A stretch of DNA of 26,631 bases from Bacteroidota bacterium (GTDB lineage Bacteria > Bacteroidota > Bacteroidia > Bacteroidales > Bacteroidaceae): positions 1-26,631 of the forward strand of contig JAEZKJ010000178.1 in assembly GCA_023415545.1 (NCBI GenBank), given 5' to 3'. Shown piece by piece: positions 1 to 8,130 of the stretch (its first letter is position 1; every line of letters begins with the position of its first letter). A program made the position numbers and the translations under genes. The notes under the pieces are model-generated. The model saw only the letters and a program-made list of their open reading frames with translations, made no database searches and had not been told where the DNA came from.

Positions 1-189
1 GATTGTATCATATTAACAGGTGGTATTGCATATTGTGACTACTTTGTTGAGCTTCTTAAAGAACAAATAGATTATCTTGCAAAGGTATCTGTTCTGCCTG
101 GTGAAGATGAAATGGGATCTTTAGCATATAATGCTTTAGCAGCCCTTCAAGGGAAGGTAAATATACAAGAGTATAACCCAACTGAATAA
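1..189 (+). CDS. buk: Butyrate kinase, C-terminal fragment (5' end outside window)
   Basis: Only the last 62 codons are present; the frame is open from the first base and ends in TAA. The visible part contains ILTGGIAY, which fits the ATP-binding glycine motif of the ASKHA fold, and VLPGEDEMGSLAYNALAAL, the characteristic C-terminal signature of butyrate kinases (PGEDEM followed by a helix rich in Ala and Leu). The family converts butyryl phosphate plus ADP to butyrate plus ATP in the cytoplasm; relatives act on other short branched acyl phosphates. The phosphate butyryltransferase partner, if present, would lie upstream of the window. A strong hairpin terminator follows at once. Identification rests on motif recognition of the C-terminus only, so exact substrate is unproven. 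Confidence 0.85.
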   Translation, partial: DCIILTGGIAYCDYFVELLKEQIDYLAKVSVLPGEDEMGSLAYNALAALQGKVNIQEYNPTE

Positions 190-232
190 AAAAACTCGGG
201 CAGCTACTTAAAGAAGCTGCCCGAGTTTTTTT
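189..232. terminator. Bidirectional intrinsic terminator between buk and the DUF4491 gene
   Basis: An inverted repeat pairs AAAACTCGGGCAGCT (191-205) with AGCTGCCCGAGTTTT (215-229) around a 9-base loop. It is followed by T residues on the plus strand and preceded by A residues that serve as a U tract for leftward transcription. It lies between two convergent genes and can serve both. Confidence 0.92.
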
Positions 233-246
233 ATATTAGTATTGTC

Positions 247-558
247 TTAATATTTATCTTTACGTTTAGGATTCATTGGGAACCACCCTTTCTTTACCCT
301 TTTCCTTTGGTCAAATACCTCTTTAATAGTCCAAAAAGAGGAGAATGCAAATACACCAAGGCAAGAAGAGATAAGTAGATCACTTGTTAAAATAGAGAGA
401 ATAATACCAATTATTCCAACAATTAAAAAGACCCACCAGCATTTAGTGCCAAAATAATATTCGGCCTTTATAACAATAGGATGAAAAAGGCCAATAATTA
501 AAAATGTACTTATGCCTATAATGATTCCGCTAACGTTTAGATCATTAAAAAGATCCAT
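247..558 (-). CDS. DUF4491-like small integral membrane protein
   Basis: A 103-residue hydrophobic protein. Hydrophobic stretches lie at about residues 8-30, 40-60 and 62-80, followed by a basic tail, so three membrane helices with a cytoplasmic C-terminus are plausible. The pattern of GIIIG.STFLIIGLFHPIVIKAEYYFG near the start and KKGWFPMNPKR at the end matches what I recall of the Bacteroidota family DUF4491, whose function is unknown. Its start codon shares one base with the TAA stop of the upstream Lrp-type regulator (TAATG), so the two are almost surely co-transcribed and translationally coupled. The context suggests a membrane function under control of, or partner to, that regulator, but this is inference. 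A bidirectional terminator lies 15 bases downstream. Confidence 0.8.
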   Translation of the reverse strand: MDLFNDLNVSGIIIGISTFLIIGLFHPIVIKAEYYFGTKCWWVFLIVGIIGIILSILTSDLLISSCLGVFAFSSFWTIKEVFDQRKRVKKGWFPMNPKRKDKY

Positions 559-1022
559 TATTTTTCGTATTTTATAGGAATCTCTTTCTTTATGCTTTGC
601 TCTAAAGAGATCATTGTTTCAGTAGCTGTTACACCAGGTATTTCTTGAATTTTTGAGTTTAAGATATCCATAAGATGCTCATTATCTTTTGAATATAGTT
701 TAGTAAGCATGGTGTAAGCTCCTGTTGTAAAATGACATTCTACTATTTCAGGAATCTTCATAAGTTCCTCAACAACCGATTTGTACATAGAACCTTTTTC
801 AAGCTTGATTCCAACGTAAGTACATGTGCGATATCCAAGACTTTTTGGGTTTACATGGTACCCAGAGCCAATAATTACGCCCATATCAATTAGACGTTGA
901 ACTCTTTGATGGATTGCAGCACGAGAAACTCCACAGTCAGCTGCTACATCTTTGAAAGGGATGCGTGCATTTTGTGAAATAATTTCAAGAATCTGTCTGT
1001 CAAGATTATCAATTTTTTCCAT
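558..1022 (-). CDS. Lrp/AsnC family transcriptional regulator
   Basis: The 154-residue length is typical of the family. Residues 1-60 form the winged helix-turn-helix (DNLDRQILEIISQNARIPFKDVAADCGVSR... with SRAAIHQRVQRL as recognition helix). Residues about 67-145 form the RAM/ligand-binding domain with the usual alternation of strands and helices and the V..CHFTTGAYTMLTKL strand pair. Family members bind DNA as dimers or octamers and respond to amino acids or related metabolites. The first gene of a two-gene leftward operon, it overlaps the DUF4491 gene by one base. A good promoter lies 36-68 bases upstream and shares an unusual block with the promoter of the CorC-type gene at 2827, raising the possibility that the protein regulates both (inference). 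The ligand cannot be told from sequence. Confidence 0.93.
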   Translation of the reverse strand: MEKIDNLDRQILEIISQNARIPFKDVAADCGVSRAAIHQRVQRLIDMGVIIGSGYHVNPKSLGYRTCTYVGIKLEKGSMYKSVVEELMKIPEIVECHFTTGAYTMLTKLYSKDNEHLMDILNSKIQEIPGVTATETMISLEQSIKKEIPIKYEK

Positions 1023-1040
1023 TGTATATTTAGTTTATAA

Positions 1041-1090
1041 CTTTGTCAATATGTAAGCAAATATATGAATAGTTTTTAATTAAAATCAAA
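1041..1090 (-). promoter_or_regulatory. Promoter of the Lrp-DUF4491 operon
   Basis: On the minus strand, TTTG (1090-1087) is followed after 21 bases by TATATTTG (1065-1058), matching the Bacteroidota -33/-7 consensus TTTG-N19-21-TAnnTTTG. Four bases past the -7 element begins CATATTGACAAAG (1053-1041), repeated exactly upstream of the gene starting at 2827. Transcription would start near 1054, giving a leader of about 30 bases. Confidence 0.6.
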
Positions 1091-1139
1091 ATATTAAATG
1101 AAAAAACGTTTTTTTTTATAATTTATCAGTAATATTGTT

Positions 1140-1541
1140 TCAAAAACTAATTTCCCTTTTTATTTCTTCTATTCTATTTCTTCTTTGAAAAGAGAATGTG
1201 TCACTATTCTTATCTAAGTATTCAATAAGATATAATGATTTGGCCAAAAGGAATCTCTTTTCATCATTTTGTTTGCTTAAAGCATCTTGATATATAAGTT
1301 CAGAAATCATATCGATTCTTGTGAAAATTTCTTTACTCTCGTACTCATGGCTTAACTCTTCTAAAATAGATTCTGCTTGTAAGGCGTAGTAATGTTGAGC
1401 CGGGTGATTAAAGTATGCTCTATACATACTTTGTATCTCGGCGTCAAACTCTGCTTCATTTCTCTTTTTCTTTTTTAATAAAAGCTCTAAAGCTTCACTA
1501 AACTCTTGCAGTATTCTAAGTATGTAATCTCTTGAGAGCAT
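1140..1541 (-). CDS. Unknown helical protein, second gene of the CorC-type operon
   Basis: A 133-residue protein I do not recognise with certainty. It is soluble, predicted almost wholly alpha-helical, with charged heptad-like stretches (for example ALELLLKKKKRNEAEFDAEIQ) and no signal peptide or membrane segment. The N-terminal MLSRDYILRILQEFSEAL loosely recalls small helical proteins grouped under DUF6483, but I would not rely on it. The gene starts 11 bases after the end of the CBS-domain membrane protein gene on the same strand, so the two are likely one transcription unit; a role as a cytosolic partner is possible but unproven. The stop is followed by an A/T-rich 117-base gap before the regulator gene, with no convincing terminator. 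Confidence 0.75.
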   Translation of the reverse strand: MLSRDYILRILQEFSEALELLLKKKKRNEAEFDAEIQSMYRAYFNHPAQHYYALQAESILEELSHEYESKEIFTRIDMISELIYQDALSKQNDEKRFLLAKSLYLIEYLDKNSDTFSFQRRNRIEEIKREISF

Positions 1542-1552
1542 ATCGTTCTTTT

Positions 1553-2827
1553 TTATTTCTTTTTTATAGTAACTAATATCTTATCTATTCTTGCTCCATC
1601 CATATCTACCACTTCAAAAATAAATTTATTCCATTCAAATGATTCCCCACTCTTGGGAATATGAGTCATTTCATGAAGGACAAGACCACTTAATGTATTA
1701 TAGTTATATTCTGAGTATAAACTCTCTAAATTAAAATACTTGAGGAAATCATAGAATGGACATTGACCATCAATCAACCACGATCCATCGTTACGTTGCA
1801 TGATATCCGGCTCTTCATGTTCACTTGGGAGTGATCCAACCAATGCCTCCAAAATATCTTTAATTGTGATAATGCCCTGTAACGAGCCAAATTCATCACA
1901 TATCAGTCCATATTTAACATGGTTCTTTTTTATATGTTCAAGCACACGGTAAACATCTGTGTTTTCATGAAAATACTCGGCTTTACGTATATACTCTTTT
2001 ATTTTGAAAGGAACTTTTGAATCTAGCTTACCAAATAGATCTTTAAGATATACTACACCTACAATATTATCCAAAGAGTTCCCTTCAGTAACCGGGTATA
2101 CTTGATAAAGATTTTTGCATACTATATCATAAATCTCTTCACCACTCATACTTATATCAAGGTATACTACATCACTTCTATATGTCATTATGGTATTTAT
2201 GCTTCTATCTCCTAATGAAAAAACTCGATCTACAATCTCTTGTTCTACCTCTTGCACCTCTCCATTTTCTGTGCCTTGGTCAATCATGGATTTTATCTCC
2301 TCTTCAGTTACCTTTTCGGATGCTTGATTGATTTTTAGAAAATTGAATATTAAAGTTGTACTTTTTGCTAGTAACCATACAAAAGGAGTAGTAATTTGAG
2401 AAAGAATAAACATTGGTCGAGCTAACCATTTAGCTATTTTTGTAGATAAAGCCATACCGATCCTTTTAGGAACAAGTTCTCCAAATATTATAGATAGATA
2501 TGTTACAATAATAATAATAGTTACTTGAGCAAATGTATACGAATAAGCTTGTGGGAAGCCAATGTCTGTTAGCCATACACTAAAATCACTTGATAAAACA
2601 TCACCTGAATATATACCGGTAAGTATTCCTATCAATGTTATACCAATTTGAATGGTAGATAAAAATTTTTCGGGTTCATTTACTAAGTTTAGTGCTATTT
2701 GTGCTGCTTTGCTACCATGCTTTATGTCGTTATTTAAACTGCTCTTACGTGCAGAGATAAGAGCCATTTCGTACATGGCAAAAATGCCGTTTAATAGTAT
2801 TAGGCAGATAATAATAATAATGTCCAT
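1553..2827 (-). CDS. CorC/HlyC-family protein: CNNM domain, CBS pair, transporter-associated domain
   Basis: Domain order is that of the CNNM/CorC family. Residues 1-155 carry four hydrophobic segments (about 1-20, 55-77, 98-120, 130-155) with FGELVPKRIGMALS, the conserved CNNM motif. Residues about 200-325 form two CBS modules (IMTYRSDVVYLD..., VYPVTEG...IVGVVYLKDLF, GLICDEFGSLQGIITIKDILEALVG). The last 80 residues form the CorC_HlyC domain (DGSWLIDGQCPFYDFLKYF). The 424-residue length is normal. Family members are proposed Mg2+/Co2+ or Na+-coupled transporters; the old label haemolysin is misleading. I chose the ATG at 2827 instead of one 21 codons upstream because hydrophobic residues begin at once there and the upstream candidate lies before the -7 element, so it would not be transcribed from it. 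The small helical protein follows after 11 bases. Confidence 0.9.
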   Translation of the reverse strand: MDIIIIICLILLNGIFAMYEMALISARKSSLNNDIKHGSKAAQIALNLVNEPEKFLSTIQIGITLIGILTGIYSGDVLSSDFSVWLTDIGFPQAYSYTFAQVTIIIIVTYLSIIFGELVPKRIGMALSTKIAKWLARPMFILSQITTPFVWLLAKSTTLIFNFLKINQASEKVTEEEIKSMIDQGTENGEVQEVEQEIVDRVFSLGDRSINTIMTYRSDVVYLDISMSGEEIYDIVCKNLYQVYPVTEGNSLDNIVGVVYLKDLFGKLDSKVPFKIKEYIRKAEYFHENTDVYRVLEHIKKNHVKYGLICDEFGSLQGIITIKDILEALVGSLPSEHEEPDIMQRNDGSWLIDGQCPFYDFLKYFNLESLYSEYNYNTLSGLVLHEMTHIPKSGESFEWNKFIFEVVDMDGARIDKILVTIKKK

Positions 2828-2833
2828 TTCTAG

Positions 2834-2857
2834 CTTTGTCAATATGAAACAAATATA
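2834..2857 (-). promoter_or_regulatory. -7 element and repeated block before the CorC-type gene
   Basis: On the minus strand TATATTTG (2857-2850) matches the Bacteroidota -7 element; no clear TTTG was seen 19-21 bases upstream. Three bases downstream comes CATATTGACAAAG (2846-2834), identical to the block at 1053-1041 near the Lrp gene. The ATG is 22 bases past the -7 element. Confidence 0.45.
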
Positions 2858-3007
2858 TAAATTATTGTTTTTGTATTTGCTTGAATGCATAATATTTATT
2901 GCATATATAGCTTTTTATGAATCTCATTATTAACCTATTTTCTGTTTTTAAACTCTTTTTTAATGATTATGAACAACTAAGAGAGTTTCCTTTTCGTTTA
3001 TAATAAC

Positions 3008-3015
3008 TATTTTTG
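3008..3015 (+). promoter_or_regulatory. Candidate -7 element before the Nudix gene
   Basis: TATTTTTG matches TAnnTTTG and lies 16 bases upstream of the Nudix ATG, in the 204-base divergent region with the CorC-type gene. A -33 TTTG at the right distance is not evident, so this is a weak call. Nothing else was recognised in the divergent region. Confidence 0.35.
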
Positions 3016-3031
3016 TCTAAAATAGAATAAA

Positions 3032-3559
3032 ATGCATCCTTTAGACCTTTTTAAATATTGTCCAAAATGTGGGTCTCCCACTTTTTCTGTAAATAATGAA
3101 AAATCAAAATGTTGTGCTGAGTGTGGTTTTGTTTATTACTTCAACTCAAGTGCAGCAACCGTGGCTTTCATATTGAATGAAGATAACTCATTGTTAGTAT
3201 GTCGTCGCGCTAAAGAACCAATGAAAGGAACATTAGATTTACCGGGAGGATTTATTGATATGTTTGAAACTGGAGAGGAGGGAGTAGCACGAGAGGTTCT
3301 TGAAGAGACGGGACTTACAGTTGAGGAGTCTGTTTATCAATTCTCTATCCCAAACACATATCTATATTCCGGTTTTTTAGTTCATACATTAGATTTGTTT
3401 TATATATGTAAAGTGAAAAACAGTAAAGAGTTAAAAGCTATGGATGATGTAGCTGACTCTTTTTGGGTTCCCATGGACAAAATAAATGTAGATGATTTTG
3501 GATTGGCTTCAGTACGCGAAGGTGTAAAGAGATTTTTGAAAACACATAAACATAAATAG
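3032..3559 (+). CDS. Nudix hydrolase with N-terminal zinc ribbon
   Basis: A 175-residue protein. Residues 8-35 hold a four-cysteine zinc ribbon (YCPKCG ... CCAECGFVYY), as in NADH pyrophosphatase NudC and in several stand-alone Nudix enzymes. Residues about 40-170 are the Nudix fold, with the full Nudix box starting at GGFIDMFETGEEGVAREV and ending LEETGL, that is Gx5Ex7REvxEEtGL with all metal-binding glutamates present. The family hydrolyses nucleoside diphosphates linked to another moiety; the short length and lack of the NudC-specific N-terminal domain leave the substrate open (NADH, ADP-ribose or an oxidised nucleotide). It is the first gene of a rightward unit: the TPR protein gene starts 2 bases after its stop. 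The link of a housekeeping hydrolase to envelope proteins may be only transcriptional. Confidence 0.9.
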   Translation: MHPLDLFKYCPKCGSPTFSVNNEKSKCCAECGFVYYFNSSAATVAFILNEDNSLLVCRRAKEPMKGTLDLPGGFIDMFETGEEGVAREVLEETGLTVEESVYQFSIPNTYLYSGFLVHTLDLFYICKVKNSKELKAMDDVADSFWVPMDKINVDDFGLASVREGVKRFLKTHKHK

Positions 3560-3561
3560 TA

Positions 3562-6450
3562 ATGGATAAAAGAGTATTGTTTATCGTTGCTCTTCTTTCA
3601 GGGTATAGCTTTAATGTATTAGGTCAGCAGTTTAAACCTGTTGATGAATCAGGTGAATTAGAATATGAAAAGGCTTGTAAGGAGTATTACATTGATCCTT
3701 CGCAAAGCATAACTATGTTTAATGATTATCTTGATAAGTATCCTGATTCAAGACATAGAAATAGAGTAGAATCACTTATTGCAACTGCATATTTTAAAGA
3801 GGGTAGATATAAAGAGGCAATTGCTATTTTTAATTCATGTGATATAGATGCCCTATCGGATGGAGAAAGAGATGAAGCAGCATATTCTTTAGCTACTTCT
3901 TATCTTAAAGAGAATAATGTTGAGAAAGCTAAGATTTGGTTTACATTGCTCAAAAGTATCAGTGGTAGCCACTATTATGATGCTCTTTACAATTTAGCAT
4001 ACATTGATTACACAGAGGGAAGATACGAGGAGGCTGCAAAATCATTTTTAGTACTAAAAGATAAAGATAGATTCAGTGAAAACTCATCTTATTATCTCTC
4101 GGAAATATATCTGTTGCAGAAGAGATATTCAAACTCTTTAGAGTTGGCTAAAGAACTTCAAAATAGATATCCAAACAGCAAGCTTTTATCTGAATATTAT
4201 AGAGTTGAAGGAGAATCATATTATGGCATGAAATCGTATGCCGATGCTGCTACAAGTTTACAGAAATATATTTCTTCAACTTCACAACCACAACGAACTG
4301 CTCTTTATGAAGCAGGTATATCTCTATATAATACAGGCATATATTCGCAAGCTGCCAATATGTTTGGCAAGGCTGCAACAGCCAATGATGAGATGACACA
4401 AAGCTCATATTACTATATGGGTTTATCCTATCTGCAACTAAAAGAGAGAAATTTGGCTAGAATGTCATTTGAACAGTCGGCTAACTATAACTTTAGTAGT
4501 AAGATTAAAGAAGAGTCTCTTTACAATTATGCTTTGCTTATTCATGAAACTTCATACTCACCATTTTCGCAATCGGTAACAGTATTCGAGAAGTTTTTGA
4601 ATGAATTCCCTGATTCTAAATATGCCGACATGGTAAACGATTATCTGGTTGAAGTTTACATGAACACAAAAAGCTACATTGCTGCTTTAGAATCTATTGA
4701 AAAAATTAAAACTCCCGGCAAAACAATATTGGAGGCAAAACAAAAAATTTTATTCAGTTTAGGTACTCAAGAGTTTGCTAACTCGAATTTTGATAAGGCA
4801 TTATCATATTTTAATCAGTCAATCTCTTTAGGAGTTTATAATGAGAATGTTACAAAAAATGCCATTTATTGGAAAGGCGAGACTTTATACAGGCTTGAAA
4901 ATTATACTCAAGCTGCTGAGGCATTTAGAAAATATATTAATTCAGCAACGAATAAAAGCAATGATGAGTACAAACTTGCTTTGTATAATTTAGGATACTG
5001 TTATTTTAAGCTGAAAAATTATGGCCAGGCAAAGGGTTGGTTCGAGAGATATGCATCACTTCCAAAGGATAATAGTTTAATGCTGGCTGATGCTTATAAT
5101 CGTATTGGTGACTGTAACTTTTATTCACGTGATTTTGCTCTTGCTGCAAAAAACTATTCACAAGCAAAAGCTATTGATTCATCATTAGCCGATTACTCTT
5201 TGTATCAAGAGGCATTTGTTAGAGGTTTGCAGAGAGATTATAGTGGTAAAATCGTTACATTAAATACTCTTCTGAAAGATTATCCTCAATCCCAATATAT
5301 CGATGATGCTCTATATGAACAGGGAAGAGCTTTTGTGCAGATGGAGCAAAATGAAAATGCTATCGAGAGATATAATATCTTATTACAACAGTTCCCACAA
5401 AGCTCACTGGCTAGAAAAGCTGCCAGCGAAATAGGACTTCTATATTATCAGGATGATAAATTCACTCAGGCTATTAGTGCTTATAAGAAAGTAATAAATG
5501 AGTTCCCGGGCAGTGAAGAGGCTAGGCAAGCTCAAAGAGATCTAAAATCTATTTACATTGATTTAAACAGAGTTGATGAATATGCTGCATTTGCTTCTAC
5601 TGCAAATAATGGTATAGCTTTTGATCCAAATGAAAGAGATTCTTTGACATTTGTCGCTGCAGAAAAAGTATATATGAGAGGAAATGTTGAGGAGGCAAAA
5701 GGAAGTTTTATCAATTATATTCAAATATTCCCTAAAGGTGCATTCGCATTGGATGCAAATTATTATATAGGTCTTATACATTATAACCAAAAAAAATATG
5801 GTGAGTCATTGGCAGCGTTCGATAAAGTGTTACAATACCCTTCGAATAAGTTCTCGGAAGAGGCTATGCTTCTTAGTGCTATAATGTCTTTCGAAGGAGG
5901 TGATTTTGAAAAATCATATAATATATATTCTGCATTAATAAATAAAACCGCTTCTGTCGAGAAGATGCAGAGAGCACAGATTGGTTTGTTGAAAAGTGCT
6001 GTAAAACTTAATAAAACTAACGAAATAGTTTTAGCTGCTAATAAGCTTCTTGAGTCGGCTAAGTTATCACCTGAACTTTCTAATGAGGCAAAATATTATC
6101 GCGCTAAGGCTTATATGGCAAATGATGATTTGAATACAGCGATTATTGACCTTAAAGAACTAGCAAAAGATACTCGAAATATTTATGGGGCTGAGGCTAA
6201 ATATCAGTTGGCTCAAATATATTTTAATCAAGGAAATTTGAACTTGGCTGAGAAGGAACTTTTAAACTATATAGATGTAAGTACACCACATGTATATTGG
6301 TTGGCACGTTCGTTTGTTCTTCTGTCGGATATTTATTTGCAAACAGGTCGAGAAGTTGAAGCTAAGCAGTATTTACTATCTTTAAAACAGAACTACGATG
6401 AGAATCAAGAGATTAACTCTATGATAGAAAGCCGTTTAAGTAGGTTGTAA
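3562..6450 (+). CDS. Large secreted tetratricopeptide-repeat protein
   Basis: A 962-residue protein that starts with a type I signal peptide (basic MDKR, hydrophobic core, likely cut after VLG near residue 21), so it is exported to the periplasm or outer membrane. Almost all the rest is made of TPR units of about 34-38 residues, recognisable by repeated A..Y..G.Y..A...F patterns such as TAYFKEGRYKEAIAIF, IDYTEGRYEEAAKSF, GYCYFKLKNYGQAKGWF, GLLYYQDDKFTQAISAY and AQIYFNQGNLNLAEKEL. The later units recall the BamD/YbgF type. Such proteins scaffold complexes; no catalytic motif is visible. It is preceded by the Nudix gene (2-base gap) and followed after 29 bases by a beta-barrel gene, an arrangement I recall as conserved in Bacteroidales. 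A joint envelope complex is a reasonable inference; the specific role is unknown. Confidence 0.88.
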   Translation: MDKRVLFIVALLSGYSFNVLGQQFKPVDESGELEYEKACKEYYIDPSQSITMFNDYLDKYPDSRHRNRVESLIATAYFKEGRYKEAIAIFNSCDIDALSDGERDEAAYSLATSYLKENNVEKAKIWFTLLKSISGSHYYDALYNLAYIDYTEGRYEEAAKSFLVLKDKDRFSENSSYYLSEIYLLQKRYSNSLELAKELQNRYPNSKLLSEYYRVEGESYYGMKSYADAATSLQKYISSTSQPQRTALYEAGISLYNTGIYSQAANMFGKAATANDEMTQSSYYYMGLSYLQLKERNLARMSFEQSANYNFSSKIKEESLYNYALLIHETSYSPFSQSVTVFEKFLNEFPDSKYADMVNDYLVEVYMNTKSYIAALESIEKIKTPGKTILEAKQKILFSLGTQEFANSNFDKALSYFNQSISLGVYNENVTKNAIYWKGETLYRLENYTQAAEAFRKYINSATNKSNDEYKLALYNLGYCYFKLKNYGQAKGWFERYASLPKDNSLMLADAYNRIGDCNFYSRDFALAAKNYSQAKAIDSSLADYSLYQEAFVRGLQRDYSGKIVTLNTLLKDYPQSQYIDDALYEQGRAFVQMEQNENAIERYNILLQQFPQSSLARKAASEIGLLYYQDDKFTQAISAYKKVINEFPGSEEARQAQRDLKSIYIDLNRVDEYAAFASTANNGIAFDPNERDSLTFVAAEKVYMRGNVEEAKGSFINYIQIFPKGAFALDANYYIGLIHYNQKKYGESLAAFDKVLQYPSNKFSEEAMLLSAIMSFEGGDFEKSYNIYSALINKTASVEKMQRAQIGLLKSAVKLNKTNEIVLAANKLLESAKLSPELSNEAKYYRAKAYMANDDLNTAIIDLKELAKDTRNIYGAEAKYQLAQIYFNQGNLNLAEKELLNYIDVSTPHVYWLARSFVLLSDIYLQTGREVEAKQYLLSLKQNYDENQEINSMIESRLSRL

Positions 6451-6479
6451 GGTAAAACAAAAATGAAAAAGGAATTATT

Positions 6480-8102
6480 ATGAAAAAAAATATACTACTA
6501 TTTCTATTATCATTATCGCTGAATTCTTATTCTCAAAAGGACACAACTCTAAATAGAACTGTGATTGTAGAGAATAATTATAATCCGGAAGTAATGGATG
6601 CAACTAAGATTAATGTGCTTCCTAAAGTTGAAGAGTTTAAAGCTCCGAAGAGTGTAATAAAATATACTCACAATGCTACACCTTACACTTCATATACAAA
6701 CAGTCTGTTAGAGTTAGAAGTTCCTGAACCTAATTCAAATAGTATGAAAAATGGTGCTCTTCGTATCGGATATGGTAATTATGGGAATGTTGAAATATCG
6801 GCTAAGTATAATTTGAACTTAAACACAAAGAATAGGCTCTCATTTGATGCAGGCTTGAATGGCATGAATGGAGAACTAAATGATTGGAATGAACATTCAT
6901 GGGATAGTAGATTCTATACATCTCATATCAATGCAGGTTATTCTCACCAATTTAAAAACTATCTTCTGAGTGTGAGTGGAAAATACAAGTCAGAGGTGTT
7001 CAACTATATTAATCATGATGGATTCGATAAGCAGCATAACACATCATCTGATGTAAATGCTACCATAAAATCGCTTAACAGTGATAACTCCATGAGTTTG
7101 TATGCTCAGGTAGGTTATAGTACTTTTGATCAAAAGTATGCTATCGCTGATTTGAAACAAGGTTCGCAAGGTGATTTCTATATTAATGGTGATGTATGGG
7201 CTAATATTGATGAAAGTAGTAATGTTGGGATAGAATTCAAGATGGATAATATCTCATATTCATCAGATAGATATAAAGGATATACATCTCTAAGGATGAA
7301 TCCATACTATAGCATAAGCGGAGAAAATTGGAGTGTACGTCTTGGAGCTCATGCTGATTATCAAACAGCTTTTAAAAAAGGTGTGGAGTTTTCTCCTGAC
7401 ATCTTGGCTAAATACTCTATAGCAGAAAGATATCAGCTTTATGCAAAGATTGGTGGAGGAGTAGAACTAAATGATTTTTATCGTTTGAGTGCCCTCTCTC
7501 CATATTTCATCATGGAAAACCAATATCTATCTACATCTACTCTTCTAGATAGTAAAGTCGGGTTTAAAGCTTCGCCAATAAATGAGATGTGGTTTCACTT
7601 ATTTGCCGGATATAGGGTAAATAAAAATGAGCTTTCGCCATTTATAAATATTGAACCAAATTATACTTTGTTCCTTCAAGGAAAAACATTTTGCACTTAT
7701 GGTGGTGGTGAATTTAGATATGGATTCAAGGATATCTTTGATATAAATGCTAAAGTTGTATACTATAAATGGAGCTGCTCAGATTTAAGCAAGGATGAAT
7801 TTCTTGCATCTAAGCCTGAATTAACTTTAGATATAGATTTGAAATATAAAGTAATTGAAAAGTTATTTTTTAATGGAGGATTCTCCTTTGTTAAGAGAGT
7901 AGATAATAGAGTCTCTTCAGATACTCATCGCTACACTTATGGTGATATCAATAATTTATATATCGGTGGTGAGTACGAAATTTTTAATTATATAACGATT
8001 TTTGCTAAGATAAATAATATACTAAACGCAGATAATTTCTCGGATTATTGTTATCCAATGGAAAAGTTTAACTTCTTAGGAGGCCTCTCTTTCAAATTCT
8101 AA
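6480..8102 (+). CDS. Outer-membrane beta-barrel protein, TonB-receptor-like, function unknown
   Basis: A 540-residue protein with a signal peptide (MKKNILLFLLSLSLNSYSQ, cut near residue 18). A short polar N-terminal region of about 70 residues (VIVENNYNPEVMDATKINVLP) comes next. The rest alternates hydrophobic and polar residues with many aromatic residues, as in amphipathic barrel strands. It ends in GGLSFKF, a C-terminal phenylalanine typical of BAM substrates. There is no full plug domain or TonB box I can name, so it is too short for a classic SusC-type receptor; the barrel is perhaps 16-22 strands. AAGGA lies 8 bases before the ATG as a ribosome-binding site. The gene follows the TPR gene and is closed by a strong terminator, so the two probably work together at the outer membrane. 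Transport substrate, if any, is unknown. Confidence 0.8.
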   Translation: MKKNILLFLLSLSLNSYSQKDTTLNRTVIVENNYNPEVMDATKINVLPKVEEFKAPKSVIKYTHNATPYTSYTNSLLELEVPEPNSNSMKNGALRIGYGNYGNVEISAKYNLNLNTKNRLSFDAGLNGMNGELNDWNEHSWDSRFYTSHINAGYSHQFKNYLLSVSGKYKSEVFNYINHDGFDKQHNTSSDVNATIKSLNSDNSMSLYAQVGYSTFDQKYAIADLKQGSQGDFYINGDVWANIDESSNVGIEFKMDNISYSSDRYKGYTSLRMNPYYSISGENWSVRLGAHADYQTAFKKGVEFSPDILAKYSIAERYQLYAKIGGGVELNDFYRLSALSPYFIMENQYLSTSTLLDSKVGFKASPINEMWFHLFAGYRVNKNELSPFINIEPNYTLFLQGKTFCTYGGGEFRYGFKDIFDINAKVVYYKWSCSDLSKDEFLASKPELTLDIDLKYKVIEKLFFNGGFSFVKRVDNRVSSDTHRYTYGDINNLYIGGEYEIFNYITIFAKINNILNADNFSDYCYPMEKFNFLGGLSFKF

Positions 8103-8130
8103 GAAAATTATTATCAAAATATTTTTTAAT

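Noticed and set aside
1101..1114. AAAAAACGTTTTTT as terminator of the corC-type operon
   Set aside because: Self-complementary but without a loop and with only one C-G step on each side; too weak to call.
2828..2890. Upstream ATG adding 21 residues to the CorC-type protein
   Set aside because: That ATG is upstream of the likely transcription start and the added residues do not resemble the family.
2652..2933. Plus-strand 93-codon frame over the start of the CorC-type gene
   Set aside because: Mirror of a coding region with hydrophobic codons; no family resemblance, and it covers the promoter of the minus-strand gene.
6463..6483. Six-codon frame (ATG AAA AAG GAA TTA TTA TGA) overlapping the beta-barrel ATG
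   Set aside because: It contains the AAGGA ribosome-binding site of the real gene and is explained by that; the frame is too short to mean anything alone.
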